64,000 bases of DNA from Linum tenue (taxonomy: Eukaryota > Streptophyta > Magnoliopsida > Malpighiales > Linaceae), in contig CAMGYJ010000002.1 of the NCBI GenBank assembly GCA_946122785.1, positions 37,908,495 to 37,972,494 of the forward strand, written 5' to 3'. Numbering within the stretch: position 1 is the stretch's first letter; each line of letters starts with the position of its first letter. The notes below the pieces were generated by a model, which saw nothing but the letters and a program-made list of their open reading frames with translations, was not told the DNA's origin and ran no database searches. The position numbers were made by a program, and so were the translations under genes. Shown piece by piece: positions 32,540-45,600 of the stretch.

Positions 32540-33627
32540 TGTTCCTCTCTCCAAACTTGACCCACTTCTCCCGAGCACGTTGGTACCAAAGGATTTCGTC
32601 CTGTTCCAACACTTTATACATCTCGCCTTCGAGCATGGAATGGAGTTTAGCAAGTCCGGGGTTAAAAAAGCTGGCCATTTTGGTCTCAATTCCTTTAATA
32701 CGGGAGAGCAGTTTCCTTTTCTTTTGAAGAATGTTCCTAAAAACATTTGAATTCCATACCTGCAGTTTTTCGGCCAAGTTATGAAGAGCATCATGGAGTT
32801 GTGCCTCTGGATCCCACATCTCATAAACAAAATATGGGATGTTGGAGTGGGCAAGACAGGCAGCTTCAAATTTGAAGACCTTAGTAGCAGTAGGCTGGCT
32901 GCCCGGACTGTATACGGAAGTCAGAATTGGATTGTGATCCAATTGCACTCGAGGAAGGTACACAACCGTCGTATTTGGGTAGGTCGTGTTCCACAGAATA
33001 TTACATTGGATTCTATCCAAAAGACTAGCTCTATGCGTATGGGGAGGTCACCTCTGCTCTAGGTAAATCTGATGCCGGAGAAACCCAAGTCAACTAGTTC
33101 GGCCATGTTGATTCTGTCATTGAACAGTTGACATTGCCGAGTTGTGTAACCAAAAGGAGTCCCCGTTTTCTCATTAGGATGGCTGATAGCATTGAAGTCA
33201 CCTGTAAGTAAACATGGAAGCTGAATGAACTTGCTCTGGTTTATCAAACTATCCCAAAGAGTCTGTTGTTTGCTCTATCGGGGAGAAAAGTAAACCACGG
33301 TCAGAATCCATGGAGGTGAACTGCCCTGGAATTCCTGAGAGAGATATGTCGAGAACACGCAGAGGTTCATTGGGTTGAGAACTTGCTCCCATCCCAAAAC
33401 ACCCAAATGCCCTATTGCCGCCCCTCCGCCTCTACCCTGATAGAGTTTGGAAATCCTAGTCTATCACACACTGAATTAATCGGGTCCCCACTAATTTGAG
33501 ATTCCAGGAGAACGACAAAGTCTGGATGATGATGCTGGATGGCAAGCTTAAGTGCCCGAACGAACGGTCTGCTACCCGCACCATCTACATTCCATGAAAA
33601 GATCTTAAGGCAATTAATAACTGACAT
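32540..33627 (-). pseudogene. LINE ORF2, endonuclease part only
   Basis: It starts MSVINCLKIFSWNVDGAG (33627), the apurinic-type endonuclease start. It continues in other frames with FVVLLESQISGDP, LLTGDFNAISHPNEKTG (33210-33150 region) and a linker ending REKWVKFGERN just before the break at 32540. The endonuclease nicks target DNA for target-primed reverse transcription. Reverse transcriptase and RNase H are missing. Frameshifts occur near 33410 and 33250. Confidence 0.8.
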
Positions 33628-33778
33628 AATATAATAATAAAAAACGAAGAAGAGAGGGTGAGTAAAGGAGATAAAAGGGTGAGAATCATCAATTGGAGGT
33701 GGTTTCGCTGCCCGTTGATGCAACCGTCATTGCCGGGTATGAAAAAGGGGTGCTCCTCTCTGGCTCCTCATATGAGTT

Positions 33779-35558
33779 CTAGTTGGGTTTCCCGTTAGTG
33801 CTTGCCCACGAGTTAATTTCCTGTAGGGTTAAAGTGGCGATGCGCGACTTGGATTTCGCTTTTCTCTCCTTCATCGGCGACCACCGTTGTAGGCTCTTGA
33901 TTGGAGTAAGCTTGGCAGGCGACCCCTTCTGAGCCTGCTCCTTGCAGGTCTTGTTCTTTTCGGTTATGGAATTTGTTGAGGGTGTGTTCTGTTTCGATCT
34001 CTCCCCGTTACTCATTCTGGTCGCTAAACCTCCACTACTTGCATAACGGTGCCATTTGAGCCCATCACTGTGTGTATCTGGAGCAGAGGAGATTGAGGTA
34101 GGATAGGAGCAGCTTGGACTGACGACCTAGTCAAAGGGACCTTGTTCGTTGGGCTAGAAATATTTTCTGTTAGAGTTTCATCAATGGGTTTCGAAGAGGA
34201 GGCCTTGTTAGGATCATTGGCCCTTTCGGCCTAGTTGATTCTTGGTACTGTTGACCGGGCCCTGGCCCTAAAACTCCCTTAGCCATTGGCTTCTCCCCCA
34301 CCTTTTCCTTTCTGTATTTCTTCACCTCCCTTCTTTCCATTGTTCCCCTTCCATTCCGGGTTTGCTGACCGTTGCGAGGAGGTAACAGCTGGGCGAGCCA
34401 AAAGAGGAAACCCCTCTCCACTTTCCATACGTTTCCCATCTCCTTTCCCATTTTTGATCGATGATCCATGATTTTGTCTCCCCGAATCTGCCTCTAAGTT
34501 TTCTTTTTTTACATTTTCCCCTGATGGACGCCTGGATTTTCGAGTGACTAGCATCCATGGCCCAAAACCTGTAACCGTCTCCGATGATATCTCTGGCGAA
34601 ACTCCAGGGACTCCACCAGTGGGCAGCGTATCGGAAGAGGGAAGACTTAGGGGCCTGAGTTGAGGGCACGACGAGGATGAAAGTCCAATCTTCCCGCATT
34701 CGAAGCAAACAACTGGAAGATTCTCATATTCCACCTTTTGCTAGGCTTCATCCAGCCAGATTTGACGAACCAAGTGCCTTGAGAGGTCAACTTCCACTGC
34801 CATATGAGCAAAATTAGCTCGCTGTTGGGTAAGGGTGTGGTAATCCAGCTTGATAGTCTGGCCAATTAGATTCCCTAGAGTGGTGAGAATTTCCTTATGG
34901 TATAAACGGATCTTGAGGGTTGGTAGCTGCACCAAAACGATCATCTTTCTCGGCAACGGGTCAGAGACATTAAAATTGGGAGTCCATTGTTGTACCACCA
35001 AGTAGTGATCGAAGATCACCCATTGGTCATCCGTTAGCGCCCGGAATTAATCTTGCTCATTCGCCATCTTGATAAGAAAATAATCGTGATCCAGATCCTT
35101 GATCTCCATCGCACCTGTTGGTCACCACAAAGACCGAATTCGAGAGCAGAGCATAGAGAAATCAATTTTGAGTTCGAGCAGCCTTACCACCAGAGTGCGC
35201 TGCTAGGGGGCGCAGATCTTATTTTGGAAATCTGATGATATACGCAGCACCGACTATCCCCATCTTCTTCCCCGGGGATGAGATCATGCTCATCCACCGG
35301 TGTCCAAGTTGACACTCGATTTGGTGGAGGTGATAGGTCTTTCAGCCCTGTAACCGCCTTTGCATAAGGGAAAGACTGATCATGCTTTTCTGTAGAAGCA
35401 GGTGTCGGGGATCGTGGTATTGCTATTGGAATAATGGAGTCCACCAACATATCAGAGGATTGACTGACATTTACGGGAGGTGTCGTGTCCGGCGGCCGGT
35501 TTGAAGGGAAGAGAGACGGTGCCAGAGAAGGAGTTACAATGAGACTAGTTGAGAGCAT
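33779..35558 (-). pseudogene. LINE ORF1, DUF4283-like domain and CCHC knuckle
   Basis: Segments include a Pro/Ser-rich N-terminus (35558-35184), a DUF4283-like domain ending DHYLVVQQWTPNF and a following segment with PLPRKMIVLVQLP (35019-34741). After an in-frame stop comes a knuckle CFECGKIGLSSSSC in which the expected His is Leu. The rest is basic and low in complexity. ORF1 proteins of this type bind element RNA. The gene is broken by stops and frame changes. Confidence 0.7.
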
Positions 35559-35591
35559 TTTTTTTCTTTCTGGGTGATGGAGGAGGTCCAA

Positions 35592-36849
35592 GTGATTCGA
35601 ATATTAGACCTTCATATTTAATACCCGTGATTATATTATTAAACCAAGTCCTTGTTAGCCCAAGACTATTTTCTTGTCGAGCTGGTGGGAGTAAGAGGTG
35701 TATGTTAGTGGTGTGTAGAGCTTGGTTGGAGAAGGTGGTGGTGGAAGGTGATGAGAAGACTATCATCGATAAGGTTGTTGGTTAAAACTCTTGGGATAGT
35801 GTCACGGACCTAAATCTCGACCGTGTGGCCATAGCCCTTAAGTCCGTAAGAGATGATAAGTTCGCCTTCTCACTCACTCAACTCAAAAGAAGAAGACACA
35901 AGAAGATGGGAGAAACTCTGTAGAGTGTATTGCTCACAAAAATGATGGATGATTACAATTGAAGAGGAGGTCCTCCTTATGTAGGCTCTTCCTTTTACAA
36001 GGTGTAAATACCCCTTAAATGCTATCCCTCATTATTACATCCTATTAAGTCTCCCTCATAATTCACACCATTATATCACCTCATAATGTGCTTCTTTATG
36101 TGCACCATAAGCCGATACCTGAATTTTGTCACCACTTTCAGTCCACTGTATTTTGGGTCTGTCGCATCTTCTTCTTTGATGCTCGATAGAACAATCCGAA
36201 TATGTATCCTATCTCAAATAACTTCTTACAAGGATCTCGTCGCATTGCCTGATAACTCCACATTGAAGACTCTGCTTCCAGGTTTGAATCTCGAGTTACA
36301 AAAGACTGGTAATTTCACTACATTGAATGTCACGGCGACGAGATTAAGAGTTAACGGATGTTTACGCCTAAAAATACCGCGAAATAAAGGAGTTGACATT
36401 GTGACACCTGGGACATTATAGTCTGGTAAGTATGTAGTCCATGGGATATCTTGAGTTCTGGATATAACTTAAGTGTCTAAGAAGTTGTTTTCCGCCGAGG
36501 AAAATCTTGTGTTTGATATTCAATCAATGCACCTTTGACTTATTGAACAACGACAATAACACGATTCACGCCTCTTCGAACAATGCTTGAATGAGGTGTT
36601 TGATGTTTTTTATGGTTTTTTTGGGAACAAGCTAAGTGATGTTACTCTAGTCCTAAGGAGGTTTAGTGAGAGCTCCAAAAACTAAAGGCTATGACTATGG
36701 CTACATTGCAGAGAAAAAGATAAAGTTTTACATGTCTTGTCTAATGTTTGGTTGTGGAACCCTTTTGTAGTCTCACTTTTCCTATCTATAGCCATCAGGT
36801 GTAACCGCCTCTTTATAACCGTTGCTCCACTACTTGATGATTAATGTAG
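35592..36849. other. No gene; possible decayed LTR
   Basis: The TGTCACGGACC start at about 35801, an AAG/CT-rich stretch and the short open frame 36086-36421 (111 codons, unrecognised) look like old LTR or element sequence. I could not find a partner repeat. Nothing here supports a host gene. Confidence 0.3.
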
Positions 36850-38090
36850 CTTTCTTGACACCTTAACCGTCTTGCTTGCATGCATACTACTTGGTACCTT
36901 GATAGCTTGACGGCTTCACTTGGCAGGTACCTACATTATGCCATAAAGGTATCTCGCTTGGCTTCATCTTGACATTTGATGCCTTAGTGATACTCATGTT
37001 GACCACCCTCGCATGACATCATGCTCGACACTAGGGTGCTTGGGGAGTTGATGGATTCACATCGACCTCCTTGGGGTGACATCATGCTTGTAAGGTCTTG
37101 ACAAGGTGGTCTACCATGTGATGATATACATGGATGACATTTAGAAACTTAATGACCTTGTCTTCTAGGTACCATGCACGACTGCTTATGAGGTCTGGCA
37201 TGCCTGACTACGTGAGATGATGGTACCTTGTACCTACCCGCTTCACATGACATCATGATTGGCACTCTGGTTCTTAGTAGGTAGACAGTGTGAAGAAGGT
37301 TCTATACTTAGTCAATTTCCACTCCATCTGAATGTACTAAGGGTACACGAATGATGTCATAATTGACACCCTAGTGCCTAGTATATGGGTGACACACATA
37401 CTTGCCTTCTGGGTACTTGGGTGGTCGATGCATGATAGATGGGTACTTGGGATGCACATGTTGACCCCCCCCCCCCCCCCCCCCCCGGCATGATCTCATG
37501 CTTGACACCCTACTGGTGGGTGGCTAGGTTCTTGACTATTGGGTAGGTGAGTGATGAGATCTCAGAACTTAGCCAAATATTTCCTCCACCACGTCAAGGG
37601 GTACTCGTGATGGCCCTCCTTCCACAACATCATGCTTGAGCTTAACATGCTAGTCTATGGTAGGTAGGTGGCATGGTACCTAGTGTTTGACCCCCATTTC
37701 CCATTGCATGACATCATGCTAGATAGGTGAGTGGTGAGACCCTTTCATGATTGACACCCTAATGACTAAATCTCAACACTTAGCCAAATTTCTCTTCTAC
37801 CATGCCTACTTGGGTGGTTGACATTGAAGGGTGAGATCCCGTGCATGACATTTGACCCCCTTAGATCATGTCTTGTTTGAAGGGTGGTGCTTGGTGGGTC
37901 TAAGGGTATGCGACTAGGCATGCCAGCATCAACCTTTCTTTGATGATGTAATGTTTGACGCCCTTATACATGGTAGGTGGGCGACCAACATACTTGACAA
38001 TAGAGTATATATCCTGCTTGGTAGATGGGTGCTTAGGTGGTTGGTGTCGAGGTGGTGGGCACCGAGGTACCATGCATAAAGACATGGATA
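36850..38090. repeat. Decayed minisatellite-like field
   Basis: Variants of CATGACATCATGCTTGACACC, CTAGTG and TAGGTAGGTG recur many times at irregular spacing, interrupted by a C run of about 22 bases near 37466. It is consistent with an old tandem array broken by indels. No open frame is convincing. Confidence 0.55.
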
Positions 38091-39125
38091 GCCCAAAATT
38101 CTATCATTTAGGCCCAACTTAAATCAATTTAATTAATATAGTTGAGTTAGCCTTATAAATCACTACCATTCCTTGAAAATAATCAATATGGTTCTAAGTG
38201 ATTTTTTAGTGGCAAACAGAAGTCCAGCTAGTTGGTTCTTTAGGCAAGAACTACTTTACTAGTAAGAAATCATAGCTCTATATTTTGGTGATTTAGGGGA
38301 AACTTGATTGCTTTCCTGTTGCAGTATTGTAATCGAATTTGGCTCCGTATATGATATAATTGGGCAAATTAAAAATTTGGTCACTAGAATACTAAAAAAA
38401 TTCACATTTCACACTAAAATTATTTTATTCCATGCCTGGTTACTAAGATTAGTTTAACAGTTCAAGTTTGGTCACTCACCATTAATCTTTATAAACTTTT
38501 TCGGATGTGATCGTTAAATCTGATGATTGGCCATCAAAATGAGTGACAAATAAATAATAATAATAATAATAATAATAAATCTTTACAATTTCCACCTCAT
38601 CTACAAAATATATAATGGAAAAAAATAAGTTGGATTTTCATAAATTTGAATTCGCTGGTCTAAGAGGCTTTTTTGGAAGGACAATTTTGACAATTTATCC
38701 TGCAACTTAATTAAGCTATGCACTTTGCAGATTTTCATAAGCCCTTTGTTCCGCTGCGTTGAGGCCCATTTGTAACTGCTAGCCACAATGAGCCCGTCCA
38801 GATGCGGCAGGCCCCTGATAGAGTACATCCAATTTTATGGCCTATTGATATTGATTGAAGGAATATACGAGGTTTCTTTTTGTTCAAAAGTGGAATACGC
38901 CAATTCCGGGAGGTTTTCTTGGTTCCCTTTTATTGACTATGGACTCTTTGACTGCTACATCTCCAAAAATGAACTTTTCGTTGCTGGGCACTTTTTTGGA
39001 GCCAAAGAAATTTTGGAGCCAACCCAAATTTTCCCATCTAAATGTTGGGAAAGTTTGTATTCTTTTTTGGAGCCAAAGAAATATTGGAGCCAACTCATAT
39101 TCTTCCAACTAAATTTTGGGAAAGT
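38091..39125. other. Non-coding, with a 71-bp tandem duplication
   Basis: It is mostly AT-rich intergenic sequence with an (ATA)n run near 38550-38576. A 71-bp unit starting CTTTTTTGGAGCCAAAG is present twice in tandem (38991-39061 and 39062-39132) with several differences. No gene is seen. Confidence 0.5.
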
Positions 39126-39341
39126 TTGTATTGCTAAAATATTCACATTATTCACGGTAATTAACCGTGACTAATTATTAGTCACGGGAAGTGAAGAATA
39201 AAAAATTGGTAAATTAATTCCCGTGATTAGAACTATAAAATTAATTATGGAAATTTTACCGTGCTTCGTAGCATACCTCTAAGTACAGAAAACACTACCG
39301 TGAATAAGATATCGTGACTGAAAACCAGTTTTTCTATAGTG
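39126..39341. mobile_element. CACTA-type transposon terminus, fragment
   Basis: Read inward on the minus strand from 39341, the sequence is CACTATAGAAAAACTGG, a typical CACTA/Spm end. Subterminal inverted words built on TCACGG / CCGTGA recur at 39155-39190, 39258-39262 and 39296-39316. The other terminus was not found, so this is a truncated element or MITE. Confidence 0.45.
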
Positions 39342-40173
39342 TTGCTTGTTAGAGCAAAAGCCACTTTTGGAGTGCCAAAATCTTTTGCCATTCTAGTATT
39401 TTTCCAATTCCTTGTTGGAGATGGTCTTATCACCTAGCCGGCTAAGTTTAAATCAAACCACAAACAGAGCTAAGATAAACTAAAAGGGCCAAGTTTATTA
39501 ATTTGTGACAGCCCAAATAGAACTAGAGCTAAGATAAATTAAAAGGGCCAAGTTTATTAATTTGTGACAGCCCAACTGAAACAAATTCAAGTCTTTTATT
39601 TAAAAAAGTTAGAGCAATAAAACATAGTAGAGAAGACATACCCTTAGAAATAGATCTTTATTTCATTAAATATTATAAAACAACTTACGTTAATAATTGG
39701 ACTTAATTCTTTATTAATATTATAATTTGTATTAATTACTTACTCTAATAAGTTTTTAAATTTTATCTAAAATTTTACTATAAATGATATTCATATTTTT
39801 ACCAAAAATAAATAAATGATATTCGTATTGATGCTCTTGTCACACTCTGAAAATTTAATTCTCAAAAAGTTAAAGCTTTCACGATCTCGCTCTCGCTTTG
39901 CGAATAGGTAAGTTAAGTCTAGCTAATGATGAGTATTTCATAAACAACAGGCCAAAGTAGTCTATTTCTGTAAAATTCGGGTCACTTTAGAGTATTAAGC
40001 CAGAGTTTAATTTTTAGTTGTTCATGTACAGTTTGTTACTGAACATTCATTTTATTTGTAACGTTGCTTGTCAATATTTCACAAACTCTCTCATAGTAAT
40101 TTACAATGATAGAGATAATATAGTCTTTACTTATATAGCATGGCCTAGTGAAATCAAGAGATGTAGTAGTTCT
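39342..40173. other. Non-coding, with a 59-bp tandem duplication
   Basis: A 59-bp unit starting AGAGCTAAGATAAA is tandemly duplicated (39466-39524 and 39525-39583). The rest is AT-rich with no gene seen. Confidence 0.5.
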
Positions 40174-40527
40174 TGTTGGACTCGTTGAAACTAATCTCAC
40201 TTAGTTACAAGTCCAATTGGAGTAAGAACTCCTATTGTAGTAAATAACCATTAGTTCTCCTTGTCCATTATGGTTTTGTATTCCTTGCTTGTCAAGCCAA
40301 GGTCACGGTTGTGCAAGGATTAAAGCCTAAACCTTGTCTATTTAAGAACTAAGCTACCAAGTCTTGTGGTAAGCTAGTCGGTCACAATGTAGTCCCTAAT
40401 AAAATATCAGTCGTGAGCTCGTACGAGCTCATTGTGGATTAGTCTCGATCAATCAATCGATCGAGGATACCACGTAAAATCTCTTGTCTCGTGTTCTTTT
40501 CAATCTTCCGCTTCATCAAATTCTACA
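40174..40527 (+). repeat. 5' LTR of the copia element
   Basis: It is TGTTGGACTCG...TTCTACA, 354 bp, and differs from the 3' LTR at 12 positions by my count. It contains CTATTTAAG, a likely TATA-type box. Confidence 0.93.
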
Positions 40528-41740
40528 TGGTATCAGAGCAAAAATCGAGCCATTGTTAGGATTTTGAGCTTCCGCAAGTTTTTGTCTTTTGTCTCGTCGT
40601 CTTCGTCAATCAGCAACCACGGTGAAAGAAGTTGTTGGCTCCACCTCCGACTCCAACATCAGGTCGCCGTTGTTGCCCATTCGTGGCTCTCTAAAGGTCG
40701 TCGCATCCCGTCACAGTCGCTGATTTCCATCGGAATCAGTTTCGTCCGCCTCGATCTTCTCATCAACACCAGTCGCCGACGCCGAGTAAAGGCCGTCGTT
40801 CCTCTTGTCATCATCGTCGTTCGCGTCCCAACGTTGTTGACTCATCATCGTCGCAGTCGTCAAGTAGAGGTTGTTCGGATCCGAGCTCCCGCCAGCGTCG
40901 CCCTTTTCAGGACACCGCCATCGCCAGTCAGTCAACTTCCCATCCGTCATCTTCGTCTCGACCAGAATCAATGTCGTCTGCACTGCCGCTGTCGTTGTCT
41001 ACCACAACGGCGCTGACCTCCGATCTCGCTCTCAACATCGTCGTCAATCCCGCCGCCGTCGCAATCAAACGGTCGCGTATCATAGTCATCTCCAGCTTTG
41101 CCTCCTGTAGATGGGTCACCGTCCTCGTCCTCAAGTCAATCTCACCATCATAGTCCGCGGCGGGAGTTTTGTTTTTGATTGGTCTATCCAAAACTCTCGG
41201 CCGGTCCACAAATTCAAGAGCGTGTCTCTGTCCCTGTCGATATCTACAATCAGTTCCTGGAGACAGCTTCCCAAGTTCCCGCAGTCAGAGTCCAAAAATC
41301 AAATCCAGGTCCAATCCAAGTTTCTGCTGCAGGCTGGCCCTAGTTTTGAATCTGCATGCCTACGTGGATTTCGTCTTCACCCTTCCCATTTACCACAACA
41401 TTTGGGAGAAGTAGGAGTACGTCAGGTCAAAGCAATTACATAGTAAAAAAATGGAATTGATTTGCCTTGTGTTTGTGGTGGAACTTGTGTGCCTTGTTGC
41501 AGCTGTCGTCATTATTCAGAATATCAATCAAAGTCATGGCAGTGAAGACACTAATGGTCGTCCCTTCAATAGCCAGTCATTTTCAAGTCATCAAGCGAGA
41601 CAGTCACGATCAAAGAAGCGATCGTCCCCTCTGTGTTCAAAATCAATCAGTTTTCAGTCTTGACCATTCTAGCTTTCAAGATGGGCATTCACATCGTTCA
41701 TGCTCCAGCTTGAGGTGGAGAATAGGGAGTCAAGTCGTTT

Positions 41741-41938
41741 AAGAGATGCAGTCAACCATTTCCACCATATCATACGGATAGACGTAGACAATTGTCTCCG
41801 TCAAGTCATTCAAGAGACGCAGTCAACCGTCTTTGTCAGGTCGTTCAAGAGACGCCATCAACCGTCTCGTCACGACATTCAAGAAGATGCGGTTAACCAT
41901 CTTCATCAGGTTGTTCAAGGGAGAGAGTCAGTCGTCTC
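41741..41938 (+). repeat. Series of short hairpin repeats with compensatory changes
   Basis: Consecutive units carry small stems around similar loops: GAGATG / CATTTC, AGAGACG / CGTCTTT, GAGACG / CGTCTC and GAAGATG / CATCTTC. The loops resemble CAGTCAAC. The pair at the loop-proximal side switches between C-G and T-A while pairing is kept. Units lie near 41741, 41811, 41847 and 41882, with weaker ones at 41778 and 41921. Confidence 0.6.
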
Positions 41939-42064
41939 CAAATCAGCCTCATCCGAGATGTTGTTCATCTCGAGTTTTGTTGTTCAAGCTTGTCATGCTT
42001 GTTTGTCACATTTTCTTTTTCAAGCTCGACATTCTTGTCATTCATGTCTTCGCTTGAGGGGGAG

Positions 42065-42418
42065 TGTTGGACTCGTTGGAACTAATCTCAGTTAGTTACA
42101 AGTCCAATTGGAGTAAGAACTCCAATTGTAGTAAATAACCATTAGTTCTCCTTGTCCATTATGGTTTTGTATTCCTTGCTTGTCAAGCCAAGGTCACGGC
42201 TGTGCAAGGATTAAAGCCTAAACCTTGTCTATTTAAGAACTAAGCTACTAAGTCTTGTGGTAAGCTAGTCGGTCACAATGTAGTCTCTAATAAAATATCA
42301 GTCGTGAGCTCGTACGAGCTCACTGTGGATTAGTCTTGATCAATCAATCGATCAAGGATACCACGTAAAATCTCTTGTCTCGTGTTCTTTTTAATCTTCC
42401 GCATCATCAAATTCTACC
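42065..42418 (+). repeat. 3' LTR of the copia element
   Basis: 354 bp. The last base is C where the 5' LTR has A. It is followed by the target duplication GTTCT. Confidence 0.93.
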
Positions 42419-42606
42419 GTTCTTGAATCTACGTTGGTCAAATATTCCATTTGGCCATAAATAGTTACATCGAGTAACAGAATAACCATTACATTTTTTT
42501 TGATGAATATAACCATTACATTTGCCCTCAACCTACGACAAAAGAATCAGGGGATAATCATCCAAAAATCTCCAGCCAAAAAATGAGTGCGAACTATATA
42601 TATACA

Positions 42607-45600
42607 TCATCTTCCTTCTAGCTCGGTTGTGGTCTCCATAGTTCCAAAGCTAGTAGAAGAAGCAGTGCCGGTGCCGGTGCCAGTGGCGGAGGAACTAGCA
42701 TGGAGCCGCGCCGAAAAGGCGGGCTCTTTGGGACGAGGAAGGCTGGCCGTGTCGCTGCCGAGCATGAACAGAACGTTCGCCATGGTGGGTCGATCGTTGG
42801 GGTCTTCCTGTACGCACAGCAGCGCCACCGTCACGCACCTCAGGAACTCGCTCCCGTTGCAGGTTTCTGACAACGAAACGTCCATCACTTCCATTGCCTT
42901 CTCTTCCCTCCAGCATCCCCACGCCTGAAATACATCCTCATCTATCATGCATTCTCAGGAAAAAACATTTTCTGAGAATTGGTAATTTGGTATATGCAGG
43001 AACATTTTCAGAAAAACACAACGTACGTATCCCATGAGGGAGAGTGCTTTGTCGGAGTTGTAAAAGCCACTGTTCCTTTTCCCGCAGAGAATCTCGAGAA
43101 CGACCACCCCGAAGCTGAAAACATCCGATTTCGTGGAGAAGCACCCATCTAATGCGTACTCCGGAGACATGTATCCGCTTTTATAACAAAGAGATGGCAA
43201 TGATTATTAGTTCCATTCAAATTGGAAACCGTGACGGTCGGTTGAAGTACACGTTTTAAAAGAAGAACAACAAAAATCGGATGACTTACTAGGTTCCAAC
43301 AACTCGTACGGTGTTGACCTCTGTTTGTTTCTCCGTCACTATCCTTGCCATACCAAAATCCGAGACTTTCGGATTCATTTCGTCGTCAAGGAGAACATTG
43401 CTCGTCTTCATGTCTCTGTGGATAATCGTCAGCCTCGAATCGTGATGGAGGTAAAGCAGCCCTCTAGCGATCCCCATTATGATGTTGAATCTCATCTCCC
43501 AGTTCAAGACCTTGCATCGCTCTCGATCTAAACAACAAATACTGTGGATGGTTAGCAAGTGTAGATTAATTTTCCTTGAAACAATACAATTGGAGACTAC
43601 TAACCAAAGATGAAGAAATCCAAGCTCTTGTTAGACATGTATTCGTACAACAAAATCTTTTCATTTCCTTCGACGCAATATCCCAAAAGCCTTACTAGAT
43701 TCCTATGCTGCAGCTTTGCAATCAACAGGACCTCGTTCTTGAACTCTTGGAGCCCTTGTGCTGAAGCACTCGAAAGCCTTTTCACTGCAATTTCTTGACC
43801 TCCCGGAAATTTCCCCTGATTGAATTTACAGATATGTAACAAAGGGCCAGTTTACTTGGGATTCTTTCCATCTGGGATTTAGGCTGTGTGACTGATAAAG
43901 TGACTATTTCTTACCTTGTAAACAGGACCAAAGCCGCCTTGCCCAAGCTTATTGCTATTAGAGAAGAAATCTGTAGCAGCTAATATGCAGTCCAATTCAA
44001 AGAATGGCACGTCTATGTCTTTCTTGTCATCTTCCCCAAACTGGCCAGAGTTCATGAACTCTTTCACTCGCTTCTCGCTGTCATATAGTCTGAATGCCAG
44101 ATTCTCCTCTTTCCCATCTTTGCTTCCTATCAAATTAAACAAACTAATTAACTGGCCAATCGCTTCCTGAAAAGTTCAACAAGCCTGATTTGATTGCATA
44201 CCTCTTCCGGCAGCCTTTCTTCTCCTTCTCTTCATGTACAGTACTACAATTGCACAGCCAAGGAGAAGAACACCTCCAAGAATACCAAATATGATGGGAT
44301 ATAATTGTCTCTTCTTCTCCAGTGAAGGAGTGGAAGATCTGATACCAACATCTGTGTTTCCCAAAAACAAACAAAATCAGTATATTATTATGATTCCAAG
44401 TGATTCATAATCGGAATGATCAAATGTGGGACAGAGCTATGAAACTTACTTTGGCTGCAAGTAGCATTACTTCCATCCCAGTGCCAACTTCCATTGCAGA
44501 GGCACCTCTTACCATCTCCACCTTCTCGGCAGCTCGAATTCGGCCAATCACTGCAGTCGTCTTCAACCCCACAAAGTGGCTCAGAGGGCAACTCCCACGA
44601 GATCCCAATTTCGTTCAACACTTTATCTCCCCTGAATCGGCCCAAACTCAGATTCCCTGTATCAGCATTACAATCATCATCGACTGTAAACGGCAGCGTT
44701 TGATCCAATTCAACATCCTTCGAATCACTGCTCTCCCCGCCACAATACTCATCCCCAACTTGAACGAAGAATTTCTGCGCCTGTTTGTCAATTCTGGTCA
44801 CAGTGTAGCTGCCGCTGAGTGCCACAAAGCTAAGCAAGCCAGTTTTGTTGCTACATGCGAAGCTCGAGTACAATGGATCCCCACAGCTCGGCCCGGTGCC
44901 GAGTGGGTAAGGCACGATGATAGTACCGCACGGCTTGCAATCCTTCTTGGTCAATTCGATGTCCGAAATCGAGACCCGAAGGTTGAGACCGAGGACAGGA
45001 CCAGCAACTTCAATCTCCTCGATGTCTTTCAGATCATCGAGCCAAATTCTGCACTCTGTTTCGTGCTTCTCAGCTTCATTGAGCGCATACGCCTGGCAAT
45101 TACATTTCTCACCGCACCAACCTCTGCACTCTTCTTCCTCTGAGAACTCCTTGCTCACCGCCGTAGGTTTCTGCGCCGTCGCTACTTTCAGGTTGAGGAA
45201 AGTTTCCTTCTTGTGGCACTGTTGTTGGGTAACCCTTGCGCAGCCTTCAGAGAAATCCCCTGAGTTCCAATTCTCTGGCGATTTCGGGAGGAACCCAGGA
45301 AGACAGTTACAAGGTAGGCGGTAATCTCTGTTGCAGCTGCCGAAGCTGCCACACGCTGACAGCTGGCTACAGAATTCGCTGGGCTCGGCCCAGGACGGTG
45401 CCGTGTCGTTTGCCGCCTGGGGGAAAAACTGAATCCTGCCATCGATACCCATCACGAATCTGGAGTTGGAATACTCTGTTTTCCCTCTCCGCCCATGTGT
45501 GATGTTGTAGGTGGAATTGGAATACTCAATTGGGTAATCGGTCAGGATAAAGGAGACGAAGCCGGGAACCTGGGATTTCCAGAAAGGGAAGGAATTGTTC

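Larger units (their letters stand above)
32540..35560 (-). mobile_element. L1-like LINE, 3' half missing
   Basis: On the minus strand ORF1 (35558 to about 33779) and the start of ORF2 (33627-32540) are present. The reverse transcriptase and tail are absent because LARD copy 2 ends inside ORF2. Frame changes and stops throughout mark it as inactive. Confidence 0.8.
40174..42418 (+). mobile_element. Complete non-autonomous copia-type LTR element (2245 bp)
   Basis: The two LTRs are each 354 bp (40174-40527 and 42065-42418). They are flanked by the 5-bp duplication GTTCT (40169-40173 and 42419-42423). The first LTR is followed by TGGTATCAGAGC, the initiator tRNA-Met primer site used by copia elements. 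The second is preceded by the polypurine tract GAGGGGGAG. The 1.5 kb interior has no gag, protease, integrase or RT, so movement must have depended on a partner element. The interior is CGTC-rich on its left and carries a hairpin-repeat series at 41741-41938. Confidence 0.93.

Noticed and set aside
40432..41443. Arg/Ser/Val-rich open frames in the copia interior
   Set aside because: They come from CGTC-rich low-complexity DNA. No gag or other domain is present.
44400..45143. 247-codon plus-strand frame opposite receptor kinase exon 1
   Set aside because: It is a shadow of the real minus-strand coding exon with intact splice sites and domains.
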